A stretch of DNA of 64,000 nt from contig NZ_KN234753.1 in assembly GCF_000764025.1 (NCBI RefSeq), positions 1 to 64,000 of the forward strand, in the 5' to 3' direction. This DNA is from Pseudohaliea rubra DSM 19751 (GTDB taxonomy: Bacteria > Pseudomonadota > Gammaproteobacteria > Pseudomonadales > Halieaceae). Below are positions 39,854 through 49,038 of this stretch, in pieces. A program made the translations under genes and the position numbers. The notes beneath the pieces were generated by a model. The model was not told the origin of the DNA. It did no database searches and was given only the letters and a program-made list of their open reading frames with translations. The stretch's first letter is position 1. Each line of letters opens with the position of its first letter.

Positions 39854-41035
39854 GTGGACGCCTGTGCGGGCCTCGAGAATGAGGACTACGGGCTCCAGGC
39901 CGCCGCCTTTGCCAGTCCGCCCAAGTGGCACCTCGCGCACACGACCTGGTTCTTCGAGACGTTTATCCTTCGCCCCCTCAGCCCGGGTTACCGGGTCTTC
40001 CATCCGGCCTTCGAAGTGCTTTTCAACTCCTACTACAACGGCGTCGGCGAGCAGCACCCGCGCTCGCAGCGGGGCCTCCTGTCCCGCCCCACGCTCGACG
40101 AGGTGCTGGCCTACCGGGAACACGTGGATTCGGCACTGCGGCCGCTCCTTGATGATCCCGCAGCGGATCCGGCGATCGCCGCCCGCTGTCGCCTGGGCAT
40201 CGAGCACGAGCGGCAACACCAGGAGCTCTTCTACACGGACATCAAGTACTCCCTGGCGGCGAACCCGCTGGCGCCGGCGCTGGCCGAGGCGCCGGCGGTT
40301 GAGGCGGCTGCCACGATCGCACCGGCACCGGCATGGTTGACCTTTGAGGGCGGGCTGGTGGAAACGGGGCACGATGGGGACGGCTTCGCTTTTGATAATG
40401 AGTTGCCCCGGCACCGCAGCTGGCTGGAGCCTTTCCGCCTCGCCACGCGGCCGGTTACCAACGGCGAGTATCAGGCCTTCGTCGACGACGGCGGCTACCA
40501 GCGTCCGGAGTTGTGGCTGGCCGATGGCTGGGAGCTGGTGCAGCGTGAGCACTGGCACGCGCCGCTCTACTGGCGGGGCGGGGAGGAATTCACGCTCTAC
40601 GGCCAGCGTGAGCGCGATTCCGCGGCGCCGGTCATCCATGTCAGTGGCTACGAGGCCGATGCCTATGCCCGCTGGGCCGGGGCCCGGCTGCCTACGGAGA
40701 CGGAGTGGGAAGCGGGCGCAGCGGCCCTCGCGCCGGGGCCCGTGGGTGTCGAGGCGGGTCGCCTTCATCCGCACCCCGCGGTACCCGGTCCGGCCCAGTT
40801 CTACGGTGCCTGCTGGCAGTGGACTGCAAGCGCCTACGGCCCCTACCCCGGGTTCAAGGCCGGCGCGGGTGCTATCGGCGAGTACAACGGCAAGTTCATG
40901 TGCAACCAGTGGGTGCTGCGGGGCGGCGCCTGTGTCACACCGGCCGGGCAGCTGCGGCACAGCTACCGTAATTTCTTCTACCCCGCGGACCGCTGGCAGT
41001 TCAGCGGAATCCGCCTGGCCGCGGACCATGGCTGA
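39854..41035 (+). CDS. egtB: Ergothioneine synthase EgtB (sulfoxide synthase)
   Basis: 393 aa from GTG 39854. The DinB-like part gives HLAHTTWFFE and the iron motif H118-x3-H122-x-E124 (HERQHQE); the C-terminal formylglycine-generating-like domain has RPVTNGEYQAFVDDGGY and RLPTETEWE. It joins hercynine with gamma-glutamylcysteine or cysteine using O2. The reading frame stays open and protein-like upstream to 39746 (for example LSDAFAATRAAS) but has no ATG, GTG or TTG there; a rare ATC (39770) or ATT (39794) start would restore the usual N-terminus. Overlaps egtD by 8 bp. Confidence 0.9.
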   Translation: MDACAGLENEDYGLQAAAFASPPKWHLAHTTWFFETFILRPLSPGYRVFHPAFEVLFNSYYNGVGEQHPRSQRGLLSRPTLDEVLAYREHVDSALRPLLDDPAADPAIAARCRLGIEHERQHQELFYTDIKYSLAANPLAPALAEAPAVEAAATIAPAPAWLTFEGGLVETGHDGDGFAFDNELPRHRSWLEPFRLATRPVTNGEYQAFVDDGGYQRPELWLADGWELVQREHWHAPLYWRGGEEFTLYGQRERDSAAPVIHVSGYEADAYARWAGARLPTETEWEAGAAALAPGPVGVEAGRLHPHPAVPGPAQFYGACWQWTASAYGPYPGFKAGAGAIGEYNGKFMCNQWVLRGGACVTPAGQLRHSYRNFFYPADRWQFSGIRLAADHG

Positions 41036-42005
41036 GGGGGGCAGCCCCGCGCCGGGGAACATCGCCTTCCACGATCTGCACCCGACGGTCGGGGACAGCC
41101 GCGCCGAGGCCCTGGCCGGGCTGCAGGCGCCCCAGAAGCGCGTAGATCCGAAGCATTTCTACGACGCTCATGGCTCCCGGCTGTTCGAGGACATCACCCG
41201 CCTGCCGGAGTACTACCCCACGCGGACAGAGACGGAGATTCTGCGCCGGGAGGCCCGCGCCATCGCCGGCAGCTGCGGTACCCGCGCCGTGCTCATCGAG
41301 CCCGGCAGCGGCAATTGCGAGAAGGTGCAGCTCTTGCTTGATGCGCTGCGCCCGGCGGCTTATGTACCCTTTGATATTTCCGCTACCTTCCTCCGCGAGG
41401 CGGCCTCGCGTCTTGCCGGGGCCTTTCCCTGGCTTCCGGTGCGTGCCATCTGCGCTGACTTCAACGCGGCCCCGGAGCTCGACGATTATCTGCCGGCCGG
41501 GCGCCGCCTCGTGTTTTACCCCGGTTCTACCATCGGCAACCTCGAGCCCCCGGCGGCCCGGAATTTCCTGCGCCGCCTCGCCGGCTGGCTCGGCGAGGCC
41601 GGTGGTGCGCTGGTGGGCGTGGACCTGCACAAGGACGCGGCCGTACTCGAGCGCGCCTACAACGACAGCGCCGGAGTCACCGCTGCCTTCAATCTCAATG
41701 TTCTCAACAGTCTGAATCGGCTCCTGGATGCGGACTTCGACCCCGACGCCTTCCGCCACCGCGCCTTTTATGACCGTCAGCGGCAGCGCATCGAGATGCA
41801 TCTTGTCAGCGACCGCGAGCAGGCTGTCCGCTGTGGCGCCGTAACCGTCCGCTTTACGGCCGGCGAGACGCTGCACACGGAGAATTCCTACAAGTACACG
41901 GTGGACGGTTTTGCCGAGCTTGCCGCCGCCGCGGGGCTTACCGTGCGCGAGCACTGGGTGGATCCGGACTGCTTGTTCAGCGTGCATTATCTGGAGCGCA
42001 CCTGA
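41028..42005 (+). CDS. egtD: L-histidine N-alpha-methyltransferase EgtD
   Basis: 325 aa against 321 in mycobacteria. The N-terminal PKHFYDAHGSRLFEDITRLPEYYPTR, split here only by quoting limits, includes the family-specific YDxxGSxLF and LPEYYPTR motifs. The SAM site is IEPGSGNCEK, and VFYPGSTIGN is also conserved. It makes hercynine by triple methylation of histidine. ATG 41028 overlaps the egtB stop (ATGGCTGA), so the two are coupled. The ABC genes follow after 5 bp. Confidence 0.94.
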   Translation: MAEGGSPAPGNIAFHDLHPTVGDSRAEALAGLQAPQKRVDPKHFYDAHGSRLFEDITRLPEYYPTRTETEILRREARAIAGSCGTRAVLIEPGSGNCEKVQLLLDALRPAAYVPFDISATFLREAASRLAGAFPWLPVRAICADFNAAPELDDYLPAGRRLVFYPGSTIGNLEPPAARNFLRRLAGWLGEAGGALVGVDLHKDAAVLERAYNDSAGVTAAFNLNVLNSLNRLLDADFDPDAFRHRAFYDRQRQRIEMHLVSDREQAVRCGAVTVRFTAGETLHTENSYKYTVDGFAELAAAAGLTVREHWVDPDCLFSVHYLERT

Positions 42006-42010
42006 GGCGC

Positions 42011-42760
42011 GTGGCCACGGCCCCGGCCATCGCTTTTGAGCGCGTCTGCAAGGGTTGGGGCGCGCAGCCGGTGCTCCGAGACATCAACCTCGCCTTCGCT
42101 AGCGGTCGCATTACCGCGATCGTGGGCCGCTCCGGCTGCGGCAAGTCCACGCTGCTGCGCCTTTGTAATGGTCTTCTGACGCCCGATGCGGGCACGGTCC
42201 GTGTCTTCGGCGAGCCGCTGCCGGCCCCCGACCCCGTGGCCCTTCGCCGGCGTATCGGATACGCGGTGCAGCAGGCGGCGCTCTTTCCTCACCTCACCGG
42301 CGAGGAGAACATCACCCTGGTCGCCCGCCTTGAGGGCTGGTCCGCCGCGGCGCTGGCCGAGCGGTTGGAAAAGCTGCGCGTGCTGGTGGACCTGCCCGCC
42401 GACGCGCTCGCGCGCCTGCCCTTCGAACTGAGCGGTGGGCAGCAGCAGCGTGTCGGCCTGTGTCGTGCTCTGTTCCTCCACCCGGCCATGCTTCTGCTTG
42501 ATGAGCCCTTCGCTGCGGTGGATCCGCTCACCCGCCGGGATATCCACCGGCGCCTGCTGGCCGTGCACGCGCAGGAGCCCGTGACCACGGTGCTCGTGAC
42601 CCACGACATGGCCGAGGCGCTGCACCTCGCGGAGGAGGTGGTGATCCTCGGGGCTGCCGGCGGGCCGCAGGTGCACAGTCGGGAAGCCTTGCGCGCGCGG
42701 CAGGGTGACGGCGATGCGGAAAGCCTGCTGCTGACCCTCATGGGGGAGGCGGACCCTTGA
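42011..42760 (+). CDS. ABC transporter ATP-binding protein (betaine/choline type)
   Basis: 249 aa, GTG start 5 bp after egtD. Walker A GRSGCGKST (39-47), signature LSGGQQQR, Walker B LLLDEPFA and the H-loop VTHDM are complete. It most resembles the ProV/OpuCA/OsmV quaternary-amine group but lacks their C-terminal CBS domains, so osmotic gating is unlikely. It pairs with the fused binding protein/permease next to it. Co-transcription with egtBD suggests ergothioneine, hercynine or another betaine as cargo (inference). Confidence 0.85.
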   Translation: MATAPAIAFERVCKGWGAQPVLRDINLAFASGRITAIVGRSGCGKSTLLRLCNGLLTPDAGTVRVFGEPLPAPDPVALRRRIGYAVQQAALFPHLTGEENITLVARLEGWSAAALAERLEKLRVLVDLPADALARLPFELSGGQQQRVGLCRALFLHPAMLLLDEPFAAVDPLTRRDIHRRLLAVHAQEPVTTVLVTHDMAEALHLAEEVVILGAAGGPQVHSREALRARQGDGDAESLLLTLMGEADP

Positions 42761-44247
42761 GCCGCGTCTGCGCTCGGCTGCTCCTGCTCCTGCTCCTGCT
42801 CCTTGAGTGCAGTACAGCGTCTGCGCTGACCGTGGGCTCGAAAAGCTTCGCCGAGAGTCACGTACTCGCAGAGATCGCGGCGCAGCTGCTGGAGCGCGAG
42901 GGTTTCGCTGTGGAGCGGGCCCATGGTCTCGGCGGCTCCCTGATCGCCTGGGAGGCTCTCAGCGCCGGTGCTATCGACGTCTACCCGGCCTACACGGGCA
43001 CGCTCGCCCGGGCGGTGCTCCAGGCGCCGGAGCTTGCCGGAGAGGCGCTTCGCGAACGGCTCAGGGCCGAAGGCTTCGAGCTGCTGCCGGGGCTGGGCTT
43101 TGACAACAGCTACGCCATTGCCATCGCCGGGCGCCTGGGGCGGGAGCATGGTCTTGCGCGTCTTTCGGAGCTCGCGGGGCGTCCGGCGCTGCGGCTGGGC
43201 TTCAGCCATGAGTTCCTGCGCCGCGGTGATGGCTGGGAGGCCCTCGCCCGTCACTATGGCCTGCCGCAGCAGCCACGGGGTCTGGAGCACGCGCTTGCTT
43301 ACCGGGCCGTAGCCGCCGGCGAACTCGACGGCACCGATGCCTACACCACCGACGGCGAACTGACGGTGCATGACCTCGTCCTGCTCGAGGACGACCGTGG
43401 CTTTTTCCCCCGCTACGAGGCGGCGCTGCTGGTGCGCAACGATCTGCCGGCAGCGGCGCGGACAGCGCTCGCGGGGCTCTCCGGGCGCATCGATGCGGCG
43501 ACCATGCGTGGTCTCAATCACCGGGTGAGCGCCGGAGGCGAGAGTCCGGCGGCGGTGGCTGCGACGTTCCTCGACCGCGCGGGCCTGGCCCCGGCGAGCG
43601 CCGTGGGGGGGCCGCCGACGCTGGCGCGACAGGTGCTTGCGCGCACGGGCGAACATCTTCGGCTGACGGGGCTTGCCCTCTTTGCCGGCTGCCTGGTGGC
43701 CATCCCCGGGGCGCTGCTCCTCGCCGACCGGCCGCTATCCGCCCGGGCTTTCCTCTACGCCACGGGGCTGGTTCAGACCATCCCGGCCCTGGCCCTGCTG
43801 GCACTGCTGGTACCACTGCTCGGGCTCGGTACCGGCACGGCGATCGGCGCCCTGTTCCTCTACTCGCTGCTGCCGGTGGCGCGTAATACGCTGAGTGGGC
43901 TGCTGTCTGTGGATCCCATCCTGTTGGAGGTGGCCGATGGCATCGGCCTTACCCGACGCCAGCGACTGCTCCGGGTGCAGCTGCCCCTGGCGGCGCCGGC
44001 CGTGCTGGCCGGGGTGAAGACCGCGGCAGTGGTGAGCGTGGGCACGGCAACGCTGGCAGCTTTTGTTGGCGCCGGTGGCCTCGGCGAGCCGATTATTACC
44101 GGACTTACCCTGAACGATCAGCGGTTGATCCTCGCCGGCGCCATCCCGGCGGCGCTGCTTGCCCTGGCGGTGGAGCTGCTGTTTGAACTGCTGGAGCGGG
44201 CCCTGGTGCCCGCGCACCTGCGCCCGAGGAAGGCCGGAGGTGTCTAG
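42757..44247 (+). CDS. Fused solute-binding protein and permease of a betaine-type ABC importer
   Basis: 496 aa. After a signal peptide, residues about 24-285 form an OsmX/OpuCC-type binding domain (GSKSFAESHVLAEI, DVYPAYTGTLAR, GTDAYTTDGEL). Residues about 295-485 form a five- to six-helix permease with the OpuCB-like IPALALLALLVPLLGLG, DPILLEVADGIGL and GAGGLGEPIITGL. Binding-permease fusions of this family include the ergothioneine importer EgtU of Streptococcus and Helicobacter, though there the permease comes first. Start overlaps the ATPase stop. The position after egtBD makes ergothioneine or a precursor the leading ligand candidate. Confidence 0.85.
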   Translation: MSRVCARLLLLLLLLLECSTASALTVGSKSFAESHVLAEIAAQLLEREGFAVERAHGLGGSLIAWEALSAGAIDVYPAYTGTLARAVLQAPELAGEALRERLRAEGFELLPGLGFDNSYAIAIAGRLGREHGLARLSELAGRPALRLGFSHEFLRRGDGWEALARHYGLPQQPRGLEHALAYRAVAAGELDGTDAYTTDGELTVHDLVLLEDDRGFFPRYEAALLVRNDLPAAARTALAGLSGRIDAATMRGLNHRVSAGGESPAAVAATFLDRAGLAPASAVGGPPTLARQVLARTGEHLRLTGLALFAGCLVAIPGALLLADRPLSARAFLYATGLVQTIPALALLALLVPLLGLGTGTAIGALFLYSLLPVARNTLSGLLSVDPILLEVADGIGLTRRQRLLRVQLPLAAPAVLAGVKTAAVVSVGTATLAAFVGAGGLGEPIITGLTLNDQRLILAGAIPAALLALAVELLFELLERALVPAHLRPRKAGGV

Positions 44248-44750
44248 TGTCCTGCCTCAGGACCCTGCTCGAGCAGCGCTTCGATATCCCGGCGCAGATC
44301 TTCGGGCTTGGTGGTCGGTGCGTAGCGCTTGACCACCTCGCCGTCCCGGTTCACCAGAAACTTGGTGAAGTTCCACTTGATGCGCTGGCTGCCAAGGGCG
44401 CCGGGAGCTTCCGCCTTGAGGTGAGCGAAAAGCGGATCCGTATGGGCGCCATTGACGGCGATCTTGCCGAACATAGGGAAGCTCACGCCGTAGTTCAGCT
44501 GGCAGAACTCGATGATCTCATCGTTGCTTCCCGGATCCTGGCTGCCGAATTGGTTGCAGGGGAAGCCCAGGATCGCGAAAGCCTTTGTCGAAAGATCCTC
44601 GTAGAGCGCCTCGAGGCCCGCGAACTGGGGTGTAAAGCCGCACTTCGAAGCGGTGTTGACGATGAGCAGCACCTTGCCGCGGTACTGGCTGAGGTCCACG
44701 GGCTTGCCGCTGGCGTCGGTGCAGGTGAAATCGTAGACGGTCTCGCTCAT
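44244..44750 (-). CDS. Glutathione peroxidase family thiol peroxidase
   Basis: 168 aa. The peroxidatic Cys37 is in NTASKCGFTPQ, with the Gln of FPCNQFG and the Trp-Asn of KWNFTKFL completing the catalytic set. There is no selenocysteine or signal peptide, so a cytoplasmic BtuE-like peroxidase is expected. It is convergent with, and overlaps, the end of the transporter gene, adding a second thiol-redox function beside egtBD. Confidence 0.93.
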   Translation of the reverse strand: MSETVYDFTCTDASGKPVDLSQYRGKVLLIVNTASKCGFTPQFAGLEALYEDLSTKAFAILGFPCNQFGSQDPGSNDEIIEFCQLNYGVSFPMFGKIAVNGAHTDPLFAHLKAEAPGALGSQRIKWNFTKFLVNRDGEVVKRYAPTTKPEDLRRDIEALLEQGPEAGH

Positions 44751-44768
44751 GGGTGCCTCCCGGATGTT

Positions 44769-45950
44769 TCAGTGCGATGCTGCTGACAAGGTCGGCAGCT
44801 GGGCCATGAGCAGACCCAGGCGCTTCTGCTGCATTTTCAAGGAGAACTCGAGTTCCCGCAGCCGGGTGCGCAGGGCAGCCTGCTCCCATTTCTGCTGCAG
44901 AGCGACCCGGCGTTCGCCGATGGCATCCTCGAGGGCGTGCACGTGGCGCTCGTAGCGCTCGCCCTGGAGCTCCTTCCATTGATTCACCGCGTTGGTGAAC
45001 AGCTGGTACTCCCGCTCCAGCTTCTCGAGCAGCGGTGCCCCGGCGCGGTGCCGTGACAGGGAGCGCCGGGCGCGCTCGAACTGTGTGTCCAGGAGAGCCC
45101 GGCGGATGCGGAAGTCCGGCACCCGCTGCAGGTCCCGGGCGAGGCCCAGGCGTGCGCAGAGCGCGATCATCCACTTCGTCGGGTCCCACTGGTACCAGCG
45201 GATGCCGTTGCGGTAGTCGCTCTGAAAGATGTGATGGAAATTATGGTAGCCCTCGCCGTAGGTAAGGAAGGCGAGGACACCGTTGTCCCGGGCGCTGTTG
45301 CTTTCCGTGTAGGGGCGGCTGCCCCAGAAGTGCGCAAGGGAGTTGATGAAGAAGGTTACGTGGTGGTTGAGCACGAGCCGGGCGAGCCCCACCAGCAGCA
45401 CCGTGCCGATAATGTCGCCGAGAAGCCAGCCGAGGAGCAGTGGCAGCCCGAGGTTCATCACCGTCGTGAGGGCCACGTAATGGCGGTGCTGCCAGGTGAC
45501 AATCGGGTCGCGCAGCAGATCCGGGACGTTGCTGAAATCCTCCGTGTTAGTGGCGTACTCGCGCAGCATCCAGCCCATGTGGCTGAACCAGAGACCCCGC
45601 CCGGCGGAGTACGGATCGCGGTCGTTGTCGTCCACGTGCCGGTGGTGCCGTCGGTGGTCCGAGGCCCACACCAGTATGCTGTTCTGCAGGGCGCCGGCGC
45701 CCCAGAGCGCAAACCACAGGCGCAGGGCCCAGTGTGCCTGGTAGGCCTTGTGGGACCAGAGCCGGTGGTAGCCGCCGGTGATGGCAAGGCCGTTTAAATA
45801 GAGGAAGACCACAGCCCAGGCCCACTGCGCAGCGGTGAAGCCATGGCTGATCCCCCACCAGGGGACGAGAACAAGGGCGGCGAGAGGAAAGCCCAGGAAG
45901 ATGACGGCGTTGACGGGAATGAGAGCGGGCCGGGGTGCTGCTTGCGACAT
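44769..45950 (-). CDS. Membrane fatty acid desaturase (delta-9 acyl-CoA type) with coiled-coil tail
   Basis: 393 aa from ATG 45950. The three histidine boxes are HRLWSH (62-67), HRRHH (99-103) and HNFHH (236-240), binding the diiron centre of stearoyl-CoA-type desaturases. Four membrane helices are visible. The last 110 residues (about 285-393) are hydrophilic and rich in Glu, Arg, Leu and Gln with heptad character, giving a long coiled coil not present in eukaryotic enzymes. It would introduce double bonds in acyl chains to tune membrane fluidity. An ATG at 45980 is possible. Confidence 0.9.
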   Translation of the reverse strand: MSQAAPRPALIPVNAVIFLGFPLAALVLVPWWGISHGFTAAQWAWAVVFLYLNGLAITGGYHRLWSHKAYQAHWALRLWFALWGAGALQNSILVWASDHRRHHRHVDDNDRDPYSAGRGLWFSHMGWMLREYATNTEDFSNVPDLLRDPIVTWQHRHYVALTTVMNLGLPLLLGWLLGDIIGTVLLVGLARLVLNHHVTFFINSLAHFWGSRPYTESNSARDNGVLAFLTYGEGYHNFHHIFQSDYRNGIRWYQWDPTKWMIALCARLGLARDLQRVPDFRIRRALLDTQFERARRSLSRHRAGAPLLEKLEREYQLFTNAVNQWKELQGERYERHVHALEDAIGERRVALQQKWEQAALRTRLRELEFSLKMQQKRLGLLMAQLPTLSAASH

Positions 45951-46052
45951 GAGATACCAACGTGAGCCAGGACCCGACAATGATAGCGGCTTGCGCCGCG
46001 GCTGTCTGTCTGTGCCGGTCGATGCGATCGGTGCGGCGCGCGGCGGGGTCTG

Positions 46053-47399
46053 TCAGAGCCGCTGCAGGTAGGTCTGGTATTCCATGGTGGTGATGTGGCG
46101 CAGGAACTCCGTGATTTCCTGTTCTTTGGTCAGCGAGAACGTGTGCTGCATGGTTCTGCCGAGCGCGCGGCGGATGAATTCGGAGTCGGCGAAGCGTTTG
46201 AGTGCGTCCTGCATGAAGATCGGAAGCTGTTCCTCTCCCTCGCGGCTGTAGCCGTCGCCGGTGACTGGCGGCGGCGGCTCCAGGCGCTCTTCAATGCCCT
46301 CCAGGGCTGCGGCGAGGAAGACGGCCAGGACCAGGTAGGGGTTGGCGTCGGCGCCGGCAACGCGGTGCTCGATCCGTCGCGCTGCGGGGCTGCCCGCGGG
46401 CACGCGCAGGGCAACGGTGCGGTTTTCGTAGCCCCAGCCGGGGTACGTGGGCGCGTGGCTGCCTTTCTGGAAACGGCGGTAGCCATTGAAGCTCGGCGCA
46501 AAGATAAGGAAGGAGTCGGGCATATGGCGCAGGCAGCCGGCGATGGCGTGTTTCAGCTCCGGCGTGCCGCTCTCGGCGCCGTTGTCGAAGACGTTGCGTC
46601 CCTCCCGGTCGAGCACGCTGCAGTGCACGTGCAGACCGTTGCCGGCCTCGCCCTGAAAGGGCTTGGGCATGAAGCTCGCCACCAGGCCGTGGCGCTCCGC
46701 GATCCCCTTGATGAGTCGCTTCATCATCAGGATCTGCCGCGCCGCCAGTACCGGGTTGTCGACGTGCTGCATGTTGAACTCGTACTGCGACGGGGCCGAC
46801 TCCTTGACCACTCCGTCGAAGGGCAGATCCTGGAGCTCGCAGGCGCGCTGCATTTCCTCCAGCATCGCCTGATGTTTGTGCAGTACATCGAGGCCGTAGA
46901 GGTTGCCGGTGACCGGTTCGCGGCTGGCGGGGTTGGCCCCGGCATGCGAGGGCGTGCGGCCGTCCCATTCGACCAGACTGAACTCCAGCTCCGCCGCCAC
47001 CACCGGGCGCCAGCCGCGCTCGCGATAGCGGGCCACGACCTGCTTCAGCACTTGCCGGGGGTCGCCGAGGTAGGGGCTGCCGTCGGGCTCAAAGAGGGAC
47101 AGCATGACCTGTCCGTGCTGAGCGGCCGGTGACCAGGGGGTGGGGAGGAGAGAGCCCTCGATAGGCCGACAGACCCCGTCCTCGTCGCCCGACGCGAAGA
47201 CGAGCTCTTCCACATCGCGGCCCCAGATATCGAGGCTAAGAGCCGTCTTGGGAAACTTGAGGTCGCCCTGATAGATCTTCGCCAGCTTGCCGCGCGGCAC
47301 CCACTTGCCCCGCAGGATGCCATTGGCGTCGGGCAGGAGTGCCTCCACCATGGTGATTTCCGGGTGCGCGCGGAGGAACCAGTCGACTTCAATCGCCAT
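46053..47399 (-). CDS. Glutamine synthetase family protein (possible gamma-glutamylpolyamine synthetase)
   Basis: 448 aa. GS-fold motifs include AAELEFSLVEW, the ammonium/metal region with QYEFNMQH, GNGLHVHCSV, the ATP-binding KGSHAPTYPGWGYENRTVALR and RIEHRVAGADANPYL. It is shorter than the 469-aa GlnA and lacks the adenylylation loop, so it belongs with PuuA-like enzymes that glutamylate amines. Upstream, on the same strand, is a LuxR-type regulator. The amine substrate is not inferable. Confidence 0.85.
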   Translation of the reverse strand: MAIEVDWFLRAHPEITMVEALLPDANGILRGKWVPRGKLAKIYQGDLKFPKTALSLDIWGRDVEELVFASGDEDGVCRPIEGSLLPTPWSPAAQHGQVMLSLFEPDGSPYLGDPRQVLKQVVARYRERGWRPVVAAELEFSLVEWDGRTPSHAGANPASREPVTGNLYGLDVLHKHQAMLEEMQRACELQDLPFDGVVKESAPSQYEFNMQHVDNPVLAARQILMMKRLIKGIAERHGLVASFMPKPFQGEAGNGLHVHCSVLDREGRNVFDNGAESGTPELKHAIAGCLRHMPDSFLIFAPSFNGYRRFQKGSHAPTYPGWGYENRTVALRVPAGSPAARRIEHRVAGADANPYLVLAVFLAAALEGIEERLEPPPPVTGDGYSREGEEQLPIFMQDALKRFADSEFIRRALGRTMQHTFSLTKEQEITEFLRHITTMEYQTYLQRL

Positions 47400-47483
47400 G
47401 GTGAGAGGGCCAGCTTCAGTTAGTAAGTACTATCTGTCAGTCAGCCCGCCAGCTCAATGCCCCGCATTGGGTAGCACACGGCT

Positions 47484-48329
47484 TTACCCGGTGCCCATGT
47501 AGACGCGGAGGGGGTCTTCGCCGGCAGCTTCCGCCAGGCAGGACATGCTGTTGATGAACAGGGCAAAGAGGTCTGTCTGCGAACTCACATCCAGTTTCTT
47601 GTAGATGTTCTTGCGGTGCCGGCGCAGCGTTTCCCGGGCGATGCTGAGGCGCTGTGCCGAAACATCTGTGCTGTAGCCGCGGAGCATGAGTTCGAGCACA
47701 TCCTTTTCCCGGGGCGACAGCACCGAGGCTCCGAAGGTGCTGAAGGCGAGTTCGACCTGGTGATCGATCCCTGGCTGGATGAGATTCCTGACCGCGAAGT
47801 CGCCGAGCCCGGTGTGGCGGCGCAGCAGCGCAGCCACCGGCTCGGCGAGCAGGTACAGGCGCTGGTATTCGTCCTCGCTGAAAGGGCCCTGCTTCGGCAG
47901 CCGCATCATGCTCAGGTTGATCACATCGCCGTCCGGCAGCCGCGCAAGAAAGACCGCCTCGTCCACCGTGCCGGTTTCCGCATAGTAGTCCCGGTAGTAG
48001 GCCGACTCCTCGAGTCTGCCGGCCGTGAGCCGCGTCAGACGATAGATCGATGACTTGGGCCGGTTCATGGAGGCGCGAAAGAAAGGATCTTCCCGGTAGG
48101 GTCCCTCGAGATACCGGTCGACCTGTGCGGCAACGGCGTTCGCCGGGATCTCGTGATAGAGCACCTGCGGCGGCAGCTCGCGGTGGTAGAGCCAGAACTG
48201 GGGATAGGCCACGGGGACCTGGTTGCGCACCGCCGCGACCAGAGCGGGGAAGAAATCGTCGCTGCCCAGGCTGTCGATGGCCCGCGAAAGGTCCAGGTGC
48301 CACTGGCCGAGCTTGGCTGGATCGATCAT
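47484..48329 (-). CDS. LuxR-family transcriptional regulator
   Basis: 281 aa. The C-terminal helix-turn-helix (about 206-262) begins LSPREKDVLELMLRGYS and includes ARETLRRHRKNIYKKL. The N-terminal 190 residues are a likely sensor domain of unknown type, not a receiver and without an obvious autoinducer-binding signature. It lies 84 bp upstream of the glutamine-synthetase-like gene and may control it. Confidence 0.85.
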   Translation of the reverse strand: MIDPAKLGQWHLDLSRAIDSLGSDDFFPALVAAVRNQVPVAYPQFWLYHRELPPQVLYHEIPANAVAAQVDRYLEGPYREDPFFRASMNRPKSSIYRLTRLTAGRLEESAYYRDYYAETGTVDEAVFLARLPDGDVINLSMMRLPKQGPFSEDEYQRLYLLAEPVAALLRRHTGLGDFAVRNLIQPGIDHQVELAFSTFGASVLSPREKDVLELMLRGYSTDVSAQRLSIARETLRRHRKNIYKKLDVSSQTDLFALFINSMSCLAEAAGEDPLRVYMGTG

Positions 48330-48408
48330 GCGTCGACCGGTACCCCCAGATGCTTCATGGCAGTTTGGGCAGCCCCCGGCTGCCTGTCAACGGGCCCCGG
48401 CGGCGCGC

Positions 48409-49038
48409 TCACCAGGGTAGGGGCCCCGTGCGCCAATGCCGGCGCCAGGCGCTCTCGACCCGGTCTGGATAGCGACGGCTGCCGCTGGATCCGTTGTAGG
48501 CCGCGAGCGCGCGGCGCAGGTTCCCGTTCTCGCGCTCCAGGTAGAACTGCAGAATGCGGCAGCCGTAGGTGAGGTTGGTGCCGTTGTGCGTGAGATTGTC
48601 ATCCTGCCGGCCGATCTCCGCCCGCCAGAACGGCATCACCTGCATGAGCCCCTGGGCGCCGGCGGAGGATACGGCAAAGCGGTCGAAGGCACTTTCCACC
48701 TCTATTACCGCCAGGACCAGTTCCGGAGCCAGGCCGCTGCCGGTCGCCGCCGCGTGAAGCTGGCGCAGCAGCGCGAGCCGCTCTGCGGGGTCGCGGAGGA
48801 AGGGCGCCAGACGGGTAGACATGTCTACCAGCCAGACTTCCGCCGCGTAGCGGTCCGTAAAACTGTCACTCTCAGTGATGGTGCGCTCAAGGAAGGCGCG
48901 CAGGGCCGACCGCTCCTCACCCTCCGGCAGCGGTGTGGCGGCGGCGCCGGCTGCGAGGACAAGGAGCAGCAGGGCGGGCGCGAGCCGCCGGGCGTCAGCC
49001 CGCCAGCTTCGCGCGCAGGAAGTCCAGAGCATGGTCAC
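48409..49038 (-). CDS. Lytic murein transglycosylase, SLT-domain
   Basis: 209 aa with a hydrophobic export signal near the N-terminus ([15 protein letters not shown]). The SLT fold shows the catalytic Glu in [21 protein letters not shown], followed by GLMQVMPFW and AAYNGSSGS. It is a periplasmic or lipid-free transglycosylase. The start lies 44 bp inside the end of proS, a pairing seen in several gammaproteobacteria. Confidence 0.86.
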   Translation of the reverse strand: MTMLWTSCARSWRADARRLAPALLLLVLAAGAAATPLPEGEERSALRAFLERTITESDSFTDRYAAEVWLVDMSTRLAPFLRDPAERLALLRQLHAAATGSGLAPELVLAVIEVESAFDRFAVSSAGAQGLMQVMPFWRAEIGRQDDNLTHNGTNLTYGCRILQFYLERENGNLRRALAAYNGSSGSRRYPDRVESAWRRHWRTGPLPW

